Of a DNA stretch of 5,042 nucleotides, positions 1-4,424 are shown piece after piece. Under the pieces are notes generated by a model that was not told the DNA's origin, searched no databases, and saw only the letters and a list, made by a program, of their open reading frames with translations. Location: NCBI GenBank assembly GCA_029821215.1, contig JALGTV010000128.1, positions 1 through 5,042 of the forward strand, read 5' to 3'. The DNA is from Candidatus Zipacnadia bacterium (GTDB lineage: Bacteria > Armatimonadota > Zipacnadia > Zipacnadales > Zipacnadaceae). Made by a program: the position numbers and the translations under genes. Within the stretch, counting starts at the first letter, position 1, and each line of letters opens with the position of its first letter.

Positions 1-94
1 ACAAATGGCTGGGAAGGGGAGGAGTAGGCGGAGTTGCGCAGGCTAAAGCGAGCCGGTGGGAAGGTGAGAGTACCGGCGTCTGCGTCTGCCGAAT

Positions 95-97
95 GTC
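95..97 (+). promoter_or_regulatory. T-box specifier codon GUC (valine)
   Basis: In well-studied T-boxes such as glyQS the order is GAA, one spacer base, the specifier triplet, then a purine. Here this reads GAA (91-93), T94, GTC (95-97), G98, which gives a valine codon. The UGGU of the T-box bulge (201-204) should pair with an ACCA tRNA end, and tRNA-Val normally has A as discriminator base, so both contact points agree. Valine also fits the ilvD and ilvB targets. A register one base earlier would read TGT (cysteine), but tRNA-Cys has a U discriminator and does not fit. Confidence 0.85.
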
Positions 98-197
98 GCC
101 CCCGAGCCGTGGCGCTGAACTTAAAGTAAGCGCCGCCGGGGATGCCCGTTACAGCATCAAAGTGTCCCGCCATAGCCTTGGCGAAGGTGGGGAACTT

Positions 198-233
198 GGG
201 TGGTACCGCGGGAGCCATCAGGCCTCTCGTCCC
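198..233 (+). promoter_or_regulatory. T-box sequence and antiterminator helix
   Basis: GGGTGGTACCGCG at 198-210 is the canonical T-box core. The antiterminator pairs GGG (198-200) with CCC (231-233), leaves the seven-base bulge TGGTACC (201-207), and then pairs CGGGAG (209-214) with CTCTCG (224-229), with one G-U pair. UGGU (201-204) is the tRNA acceptor-end binding tetranucleotide. The 3' arm is the same stretch that forms the 5' arm of the terminator, so the two structures exclude each other, as expected for this riboswitch class. Confidence 0.93.
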
Positions 234-258
234 AATAAGGGCGAGGGGCTGTTTTGTT
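221..258 (+). terminator. Intrinsic terminator of the T-box leader
   Basis: The stem pairs GGCCTCTCG plus CCC (221-233) with GGG plus CGAGGGGCT (239-250), with wobbles at G246-U225 and U250-G221, around an AATAA loop (234-238). U230 is bulged because the A that usually faces it (GGGACGAG in many T-boxes) is missing. The stem is followed by TTTTGTT (252-258). This is the off-state structure when tRNA-Val is charged. Confidence 0.9.
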
Positions 259-273
259 GTAGATGCAGCGAAA

Positions 274-308
274 GCAGCAAGGACAGCAACGGCAGCAAGG
301 ACAGCAAC
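274..308 (+). repeat. Tandem repeat, 18-base period (left low-complexity block)
   Basis: GCAGCAAGGACAGCAAC occurs perfectly at 274-290 and again at 292-308, an 18-base period. The low-complexity AGC/AAC/GGC-like triplet pattern continues to about 345. Read in the frame of the triplets it would give a Ser/Asn/Gly/Asp-rich peptide, but there is no supported gene here. Two copies only, with no uniform spacer, so this is not a CRISPR array. Confidence 0.85.
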
Positions 309-324
309 AGCAGTAACGGCAACT

Positions 325-340
325 ACAACAGCAACGGCAG
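325..340 (+). repeat. Inverted repeat, left arm
   Basis: ACAACAGCAACGGCAG here is the exact reverse complement of 828-843. The two arms enclose the four-helix-bundle gene with 487 bases between them. In RNA they could form a 16-bp helix, which might be extended after an interruption by the imperfect pair 276-287 (or 294-305) with 852-863. Low sequence complexity means a chance match is easier than for random sequence. Confidence 0.75.
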
Positions 341-368
341 CCAAGATAGCTATGAGATGGGGGCGTAA

Positions 369-406
369 TCTGCTGGTGAAAGGAACGTCTGCTGGTGAAA
401 GGAACG
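369..406 (+). repeat. Perfect 19-bp tandem duplication containing the ribosome binding site
   Basis: TCTGCTGGTGAAAGGAACG is present twice with no gap, at 369-387 and 388-406. Each copy carries an SD-like AAAGGA. The second copy's AAAGGA (399-403 core) lies about ten bases before the ATG at 414 and probably serves that gene. A perfect duplication with no divergence suggests a recent slippage or duplication event. Confidence 0.92.
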
Positions 407-413
407 GGGTGCA

Positions 414-773
414 ATGGCTATATTTCAACGGCTCAAGGCCTGGCAAAAAGCCCACAACCTCACCCTTTGCATATATGAGGTTACCCAGGATTTTCCACGG
501 GACGAGCGCTATGGGTTGATCAGCCAGATGCGGCGGGCAGCATACTCGGTTGCCTCCAATATTGCCGAGGGCCATAGTCGTGCCACAGACAAAGACTTCG
601 CTAATTTTATTAGCCATGCCCAGGGCTCGTTAGCCGAACTGGAGTATTTCTCGCTGTTGTCAAGAGACTTGAATCTACTATCCGAGGATACACATAAGAA
701 AATCGGAAGGCAGGCTGATGAAATAGGCCGAATGTTGGCGACGCTGCGAGCCAAGCTACTGAAGAACTCATAG
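414..773 (+). CDS. Four helix bundle protein, 23S rRNA intervening-sequence (S23) family
   Basis: The 119-residue product has the full hallmark layout of the S23/IVS four-helix-bundle family. An N-terminal LKAWQKAHNLTLCIYEVTQ helix (about 7-25) is followed by the FPRDERYGLISQMRRAA turn and helix (27-43). The signature SVASNIAEGHSR follows (45-56). A GSLAELEYFSLL helix (71-82) and a last amphipathic helix (about 92-116) complete the bundle. Length is typical. Members are cytosolic, helical and positively charged. Many were first seen as ORFs inside intervening sequences of 23S rRNA genes (for example Leptospira, Coxiella), and others stand alone. The biochemical role is not established. The start is ATG 414 with AAAGGA upstream. 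It lies inside the T-box transcript, 116 bases before ilvD, between low-complexity inverted flanks. Identity of the family is secure from the motif; function and its link to ilv regulation are not. Confidence 0.93.
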   Translation: MAIFQRLKAWQKAHNLTLCIYEVTQDFPRDERYGLISQMRRAAYSVASNIAEGHSRATDKDFANFISHAQGSLAELEYFSLLSRDLNLLSEDTHKKIGRQADEIGRMLATLRAKLLKNS

Positions 774-795
774 CACACAGTTTCTAAGCCATAAG

Positions 796-819
796 CGCCG
801 TAGTCGTCGCCGTAGTCGT
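796..819 (+). repeat. Tandem 12-mer repeat (right low-complexity block)
   Basis: CGCCGTAGTCGT occurs twice back to back (796-807 and 808-819) and decays into GTCGTT-like units to about 827. The block is pyrimidine-biased at the triplet level, the mirror of the left block. With the stretch to 870 it fills the 116-base gap between the S23-like gene and ilvD. No terminator or promoter is evident in this gap. Confidence 0.85.
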
Positions 820-827
820 TGTCGTTC

Positions 828-843
828 CTGCCGTTGCTGTTGT
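828..843 (-). repeat. Inverted repeat, right arm
   Basis: CTGCCGTTGCTGTTGT is the exact reverse complement of 325-340. Just downstream GTTGCTAATA is repeated directly at 842-851 and 858-867. GCTGTCGTTGCT (852-863) is complementary to AGCAAGGACAGC (276-287) with one mismatch. Confidence 0.75.
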
Positions 844-875
844 TGCTAATAGCTGTCGTTGCTAATACCTTTTTC

Positions 876-885
876 ACGAGGTGAT
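876..885 (+). promoter_or_regulatory. ilvD ribosome binding site
   Basis: ACGAGGTGAT matches the anti-SD complement AGGAGGTGAT at nine of ten bases. Aligned on its GAGG core, it is eight bases from ATG 890 and five from ATG 887. Together with the family N-terminus MRSD this decides for ATG 890 over GTG 881, which lies inside the SD itself. Confidence 0.85.
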
Positions 886-889
886 AATG

Positions 890-2542
890 ATGCGTAGCGA
901 TCGAGCCAAGAAAGGTTTAGAGAATGCGGCATCGCGGGCGCTGCTATATGCCTGCGGCATTACTCGCGAGCAGATGGAGGCACCGTTTATCGGGATTGCC
1001 AATGCCTTTACCGACATCGTGCCTGGTCACGTAGGCCTCAATGAACTGGCCCGGGCCGCCGAGCAGGGCGTAGCGGCTGGGGGTGGGGTGCCTTTTCAGT
1101 TCGGAGTGATGGCTATCTGCGACGGCATCGCTATGGGCCATCCAGGGATGTTTTATTCACTGCCGTCACGAGAACTAATTGCTGATACCGTGGAGAGCAT
1201 GGCTATGGCCCATGCGCTGGACGGGCTGGTGCTGCTGACTGATTGCGACAAGATCACTCCCGGGATGCTGATGGCGGCGGCGCGGCTGGATATCCCGGCT
1301 ATTATGGTGACTGCCGGTCCGATGCACTCGGGGCGACTGCGAGGCAAGCCGCTGTCACTGGTGCGGGATACCTTTGAAGCGGTGGGCCGGGTCCAAGCGG
1401 GAGTGATGGATGAAGCCGAGCTGGCTGAACTGGAAATTGAAGCCTGTCCAGGCCCTGGCTCTTGCCAGGGGATGTACACGGCCAACACCATGGCCTGTCT
1501 GACCGAGGCCATGGGGATGAGTCTACCCGGCTGCGGTACCGCCCTGGCAGGCATGGCCGACAAGCGCCGTCTCGCCTACAACAGTGGCAAACAGCTAATG
1601 AAGCTGGTGGAGCAAGACATTACCACCCGGCAGATAATAACCAAGGCCAGTGTTCGCAATGCTATCCGCATGGATATGGCGCTGGGCGGGTCAACCAATA
1701 CCGCCCTGCACGTGCCGGCTATTGCCCATGAAGCTGGTTTAGACATTGCCCTGGAGACCTTTGACGAAATCAGCCAGGCTACTCCTCAGATCTGCAAACT
1801 ACGGCCCGCCGGTGATTATATGATGGAGGATTTGCACTGGGCCGGTGGCATACCGGCAGTGCTATCGTCGCTGGCTGATCTGGTGGAGGATAACCCCACC
1901 GTCAGTGGCTCAACTATCAAGCAGATTGCTGCTCAGGGGCAGGTGAGCAATGACGATGTAATTCGGTCCGTGGATAATGCCTATGCTCCGCAAGGCGGCA
2001 TCGCCGTGCTACGAGGGAGCCTATGTCCAGAGGGAGCGGTGGTCAAGCAGATCGCGGTGTCCGCGAAGATGCGCAAATTCCGCGCCCCCGCCCGCTGCTT
2101 TGACTCCGAAGAAGCAGCTATGGAGGCTATCCTGGCTGATCAGATTCCGGATGGTTCGTGGGCCATTATCCGCTACGAAGGCCCGCGCGGTGGTCCGGGG
2201 ATGCGGGAGATGCTCAATCCGACCGCCGCCCTGACCGGCATGGGCAAGGAGGAGAGTATAGGCTTACTGACCGACGGGCGCTTCTCGGGCGGCACCCGCG
2301 GCCCCTGTATTGGTCACATCTCGCCGGAAGCGGCGGCTGGTGGGCCGATTGCGCTGGTTCAAGATGGTGACGAAATTGAAATAGACCTGGATGAGCGGCG
2401 GCTGGACCTGCTGGTAGATGAGGCAGAATTGCAGCGACGGCGCGCCGCCTGGCAACCGCCACAGCCCAAGGTCACTACCGGCTGGCTAAGCCGCTATGCC
2501 CGCCTGGTCTCCAGCGCCGCCCAAGGGGCAGTGATGGAGTGA
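890..2542 (+). CDS. ilvD: Dihydroxy-acid dehydratase
   Basis: IlvD dehydrates 2,3-dihydroxy-isovalerate and 2,3-dihydroxy-3-methylvalerate to 2-oxo acids, the third common step of valine and isoleucine synthesis; it is cytosolic and uses an Fe-S cluster and Mg. The 550-residue product shows IVPGHVGL (43-50), ICDGIAMGH (76-84), YSLPSRELIAD (89-99), DCDKITPGM (118-126), ACPGPGSCQGMYTANTM (185-201) and near the C-terminus GRFSGGTRGPCIGHISPEAA with S466. C119 and C192 are the expected cluster ligands. D78, D120 and K121 match the metal site, including the lysine that is carbamylated in characterised members. PGH at 45-47, where [2Fe-2S] plant-type enzymes have PCN, places it with the E. coli/Bacillus-like branch. 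It is shorter than the 616-residue E. coli enzyme, like many archaeal and anaerobe homologues. The reading frame is intact. ilvB follows 40 bases on, so co-transcription under the valine T-box is likely. The paralogous Edd and sugar-acid dehydratases are less likely because of the motifs and the operon. Confidence 0.97.
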   Translation: MRSDRAKKGLENAASRALLYACGITREQMEAPFIGIANAFTDIVPGHVGLNELARAAEQGVAAGGGVPFQFGVMAICDGIAMGHPGMFYSLPSRELIADTVESMAMAHALDGLVLLTDCDKITPGMLMAAARLDIPAIMVTAGPMHSGRLRGKPLSLVRDTFEAVGRVQAGVMDEAELAELEIEACPGPGSCQGMYTANTMACLTEAMGMSLPGCGTALAGMADKRRLAYNSGKQLMKLVEQDITTRQIITKASVRNAIRMDMALGGSTNTALHVPAIAHEAGLDIALETFDEISQATPQICKLRPAGDYMMEDLHWAGGIPAVLSSLADLVEDNPTVSGSTIKQIAAQGQVSNDDVIRSVDNAYAPQGGIAVLRGSLCPEGAVVKQIAVSAKMRKFRAPARCFDSEEAAMEAILADQIPDGSWAIIRYEGPRGGPGMREMLNPTAALTGMGKEESIGLLTDGRFSGGTRGPCIGHISPEAAAGGPIALVQDGDEIEIDLDERRLDLLVDEAELQRRRAAWQPPQPKVTTGWLSRYARLVSSAAQGAVME

Positions 2543-2565
2543 TAGCCACACTTACGGCAACCAAT

Positions 2566-2573
2566 TGAGGAGG
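2566..2573 (+). promoter_or_regulatory. ilvB ribosome binding site
   Basis: TGAGGAGG lies nine bases before ATG 2583. A TTG at 2565 would also open the frame but overlaps this SD, so ATG 2583 (MATEKLTGADVLLE) is preferred. Confidence 0.9.
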
Positions 2574-2582
2574 CATTTTACG

Positions 2583-4283
2583 ATGGCAACTGAGAAACTG
2601 ACCGGTGCAGATGTGTTATTAGAGGTGTTTAAGGAGGAAGAAGTGGAGGTGATATTTGGTATACCTGGTGGCGCATTGATACCGGTATATGACAAGCTGC
2701 ACGCGAAGGTGGACAGCGGGGAGTTGAACCATATACTGACCCGCCATGAGCAGGGCGCGGCCCATGCCGCTGACGGCTACGCGCGGGCGACCGGACGAGT
2801 AGGAGTATGTATGGCCACCAGCGGGCCAGGAGCGATGAACTTAGTCACCGGCCTGTGTACCGCCTACATGGATTCAATACCCATAGTAGCTATTACTGGT
2901 CAGGTCAAAACCGGTGCCATCGGGACCGATGCCTTCCAGGAGGCCGACACTACCGGCGTGACTATGCCCGTAACCAAGCACAACTATCTGGTCAAGGACC
3001 CCGACAAGCTGGCCAATGTGGTGCGGGAGGCCTTTCATCTGGCCCGCAGTGGCCGGCCCGGACCAGTCTTGATAGACCTGCCCTTTGATGTCAGCGCCAG
3101 CGAGGCCCACTGGACCCAGCGAGACATCAAAAATCTGCGGGGCTACCAGCCGCCGTCGCACGGCGACCCGGAACTAATAGAGCGGGCTGCTCAGATGATT
3201 TCTGCCGCCAGCCGGCCTATTCTGTACATTGGCGGCGGAGTCATTGCCAGCAACGCCTCGGACCTGGTCAGGGAGCTATCCGAGAAGGCCAATATTTATG
3301 TAGTTCATACCCTTATGGGCAAAGGCGGATTTCCAGAAAGCCATCCGCTTTCGCTGGGTATGCCGGGCATGCACGGGGTAGTCGCGGCCAGCTATGGCCT
3401 GCAGTATTCGGATTTGATTGTTGCCATCGGGGCCCGCTTTGATGATCGGGTGACCGGTGACCTGAGCACGTTCGCCCCCGAGGCCCGGGTGATCCATATT
3501 GACATAGATCCTGCCGAGCATAACAAGGTGCGGGTGGCCGATGTGCCCATAGAAGGCGACGCCCGGACTGTGCTGGAGGACCTGGTGCCCCAGGTCAACA
3601 AGCGGCAGGCAGGGCAATGGGAGGCACAATTGGACCAGTGGAAGGCCGACCATCCACTCCATTATGAACATCCCGAGGAGGGTATTGCACCCCAGTACAT
3701 AGTGGAACAGATATGGGAAGCGACCCAGGGGCAGGCCATCATCACCACCGAGGTGGGCCAGAATCAGATGTGGGCGGCCCAATACTATAAGGTAGACGAG
3801 CCACGGCATTTTATCAGTTCTGGCGGTCTGGGCACTATGGGCTATGGGTTCCCGGCGGCTATCGGGGTGCAGGTGGGCTGTCCGGAGACGGTAGTCTGGG
3901 ATATCGCCGGCGACGGGTCCATTCAAATGAATATCCAGGAACTGGCCACCGCGGTTATCAACAAGCTGCCAGTGAAGGTAGCTATTCTGAACAACAGCTA
4001 CCTGGGGATGGTGCGCCAGTGGCAGGAGCTGTTCTTTGATCGGCGTTACAGTGCTACCGATCTGACCGGTAATCCCGACTTCGTGCGGGTGGCCGAGGCC
4101 TATGGAGGAGCGGGAATCAAGGTGGCGGAGACCGAGCAAGTACGTCCGGCCATTGAGCAAGCGATGGAAATTGATGACCGGCCGGTGTTTATTGACTTCG
4201 CGGTCGCCCGGGAAGAAAACGTTTTCCCCATGATTCCAGCCGGACGCTCAGCCGACGACATTATGTTCACTCAGCCCACGTGA
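2583..4283 (+). CDS. ilvB: Acetolactate (acetohydroxyacid) synthase, large catalytic subunit
   Basis: This ThDP enzyme condenses pyruvate with a second pyruvate or with 2-oxobutyrate to give the first committed intermediates of valine/leucine and isoleucine. The 566-residue product has all three ThDP-enzyme domains. The N-terminal PYR domain has FGIPGG (25-30) and the catalytic glutamate E56 in TRHEQGAAHAADGYAR. The central FAD/TPP-M domain has GKGGFPESHPLSLGMPGMHG and GARFDDRVTGDL. The C-terminal PP domain has GDGS (443-446) with the metal ligand N470 or N471 in the ILNN stretch, then LGMVRQWQ (474-481). That last motif and the FAD-type central domain mark the anabolic, herbicide-site-bearing AHAS rather than catabolic AlsS; W480 corresponds to the plant herbicide-contact tryptophan. 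Length is normal and the frame intact. The regulatory subunit gene that usually follows ilvB is not present downstream in this window. IlvB alone has the active site, but full activity and valine feedback usually need IlvN/IlvH, which must be elsewhere if present. Confidence 0.97.
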   Translation: MATEKLTGADVLLEVFKEEEVEVIFGIPGGALIPVYDKLHAKVDSGELNHILTRHEQGAAHAADGYARATGRVGVCMATSGPGAMNLVTGLCTAYMDSIPIVAITGQVKTGAIGTDAFQEADTTGVTMPVTKHNYLVKDPDKLANVVREAFHLARSGRPGPVLIDLPFDVSASEAHWTQRDIKNLRGYQPPSHGDPELIERAAQMISAASRPILYIGGGVIASNASDLVRELSEKANIYVVHTLMGKGGFPESHPLSLGMPGMHGVVAASYGLQYSDLIVAIGARFDDRVTGDLSTFAPEARVIHIDIDPAEHNKVRVADVPIEGDARTVLEDLVPQVNKRQAGQWEAQLDQWKADHPLHYEHPEEGIAPQYIVEQIWEATQGQAIITTEVGQNQMWAAQYYKVDEPRHFISSGGLGTMGYGFPAAIGVQVGCPETVVWDIAGDGSIQMNIQELATAVINKLPVKVAILNNSYLGMVRQWQELFFDRRYSATDLTGNPDFVRVAEAYGGAGIKVAETEQVRPAIEQAMEIDDRPVFIDFAVAREENVFPMIPAGRSADDIMFTQPT

Positions 4284-4290
4284 GGTAGAC

Positions 4291-4344
4291 ATGGACATAG
4301 TACAGACTCTGGCCTCAGGAAGCTGTTATGAACATATCGGTTGA
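4291..4344 (+). CDS. 17-codon mini-ORF after ilvB, possible gene remnant
   Basis: ATG 4291 opens a 17-codon frame (MDIVQTLASGSCYEHIG) ending at TGA 4342-4344. Its GAGG SD (4282-4285) overlaps the ilvB stop codon and is five bases from the ATG, the spacing of a translationally coupled next gene. The peptide does not resemble an IlvN/IlvH N-terminus and has no run of branched-chain codons as in a leader peptide. It may be the surviving start of a gene cut off by rearrangement, or chance. Its stop overlaps the -35 box of the rpsE promoter. Confidence 0.25.
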   Translation: MDIVQTLASGSCYEHIG

Positions 4345-4369
4345 CACAGGCGACGGTCTGTGGTAATCT
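4341..4369 (+). promoter_or_regulatory. Sigma-70 type promoter upstream of rpsE
   Basis: A perfect -35 TTGACA (4341-4346) is followed by exactly 17 bases and TAATCT (4364-4369), which keeps the key T-A...T positions of a -10 box though only three of six match TATAAT. Transcription would start near 4376, about 50 bases before the rpsE coding region. This suggests rpsE is transcribed independently of the ilv operon. Confidence 0.6.
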
Positions 4370-4378
4370 ATACCCGTG

Positions 4379-4406
4379 CCTCCCAGCGGGGAGGTTAGTT
4401 AATTTT
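4379..4406 (+). terminator. GC-rich hairpin with T-rich tail in the ilvB-rpsE gap
   Basis: CCTCCC (4379-4384) and GGGAGG (4389-4394) form a perfect 6-bp stem with the tetraloop AGCG, followed by TTAGTTAATTTT (4395-4406). It could act as a weak terminator for transcripts coming from ilvB. However, it lies downstream of the predicted rpsE promoter and would sit at the very 5' end of that mRNA. It might therefore be an attenuator, a stabilising 5' stem or a ribosomal-protein operator. The short stem and interrupted T tract keep the terminator call tentative. Confidence 0.4.
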
Positions 4407-4424
4407 GGGGAGTTGAATATTAGA

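Larger units (their letters stand above)
7..260 (+). promoter_or_regulatory. T-box riboswitch (tRNA-Val sensing) controlling the ilv operon
   Basis: A nearly full T-box leader is visible. The base of Stem I pairs GGCT (7-10) with AGCC (105-108) and GGGG (16-19) with CCCC (100-103). The loop-E motif is AGTA (23-26) opposite GAA (91-93). Above it GGCGGA (27-32) pairs with TCTGCC (85-90). An AAAGCGA bulge (45-51) is followed by the distal stem GCCGGT (52-57)/ACCGGC (72-77), whose loop contains GGTGAGAG (63-70). A Stem II-like hairpin is GGCGCT (111-116)/AGCGCC (129-134). CGGG (137-140)/CCCG (145-148) followed by TTA resembles the conserved Stem II/IIA/B region. The T-box sequence and terminator follow. 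T-boxes read uncharged tRNA and switch transcription elongation of amino-acid genes. Target genes here are ilvD and ilvB, with an unrelated-looking gene in between. The driving promoter lies upstream of the window. Helices were paired by eye, so boundaries may shift by a few bases. Confidence 0.95.
261..870 (+). other. Candidate inserted cassette: S23-like gene with inverted low-complexity flanks
   Basis: Everything between the T-box terminator and the ilvD ribosome binding site appears foreign to a normal T-box operon. It consists of a repetitive block (about 271-345), a 19-bp tandem duplication (369-406), an S23-family four-helix-bundle gene (414-773) and a second repetitive block (about 796-867). 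The second block is partly the reverse complement of the first: 325-340 equals the complement of 828-843 over 16 bases, and 276-287 matches the complement of 852-863 at 11 of 12. Deleting this stretch would leave the leader running directly into the ilvD SD. No transposase, clear terminal repeat or target-site duplication is visible, so insertion is an inference and the edges are approximate. Confidence 0.4.

Noticed and set aside
94..96. Specifier read as TGT (cysteine)
   Set aside because: It ignores the one-base spacer seen after GAA in characterised T-boxes. The UGGU bulge does not match the U discriminator of tRNA-Cys, and the downstream genes are for branched-chain amino acids.
271..406. 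Repeats considered as a CRISPR array
   Set aside because: There are only two copies of each unit, they are directly adjacent or nearly so, and there are no unique spacers or cas genes.
157..414. Cys-rich - strand ORF (85 residues) across the leader
   Set aside because: The cysteines arise from reading the GCA/GCAG repeats on the other strand. No SD or conserved metal-binding spacing is convincing, and it lies antisense to the T-box.
93..519. Two overlapping + strand ORFs (93-368 and 142-519) in the leader
   Set aside because: They run through the structured T-box RNA and then through triplet-like repeats, which explains the open frames. The translations are low-complexity (Ala/Thr or Ser/Asn/Gly runs), have no recognisable domain, and the second overlaps the S23-like gene out of frame.
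414..773. Four-helix-bundle gene considered as the Avd accessory protein of a diversity-generating retroelement
   Set aside because: Avd is structurally related, but the window has no reverse transcriptase and no template/variable repeat pair, and the flanking repeats are simple low-complexity sequence.
509..877. - strand ORF of 122 residues opposite the four-helix-bundle gene
   Set aside because: It is antisense to a gene with a clear family signature. Its Asn/Asp/Tyr/Gly-rich start only reflects the right low-complexity block.
3276..4160. - strand ORF of 294 residues inside ilvB
   Set aside because: It is a long shadow of a highly conserved coding gene, with no recognisable domain. The + strand frame carries all ThDP-enzyme motifs.
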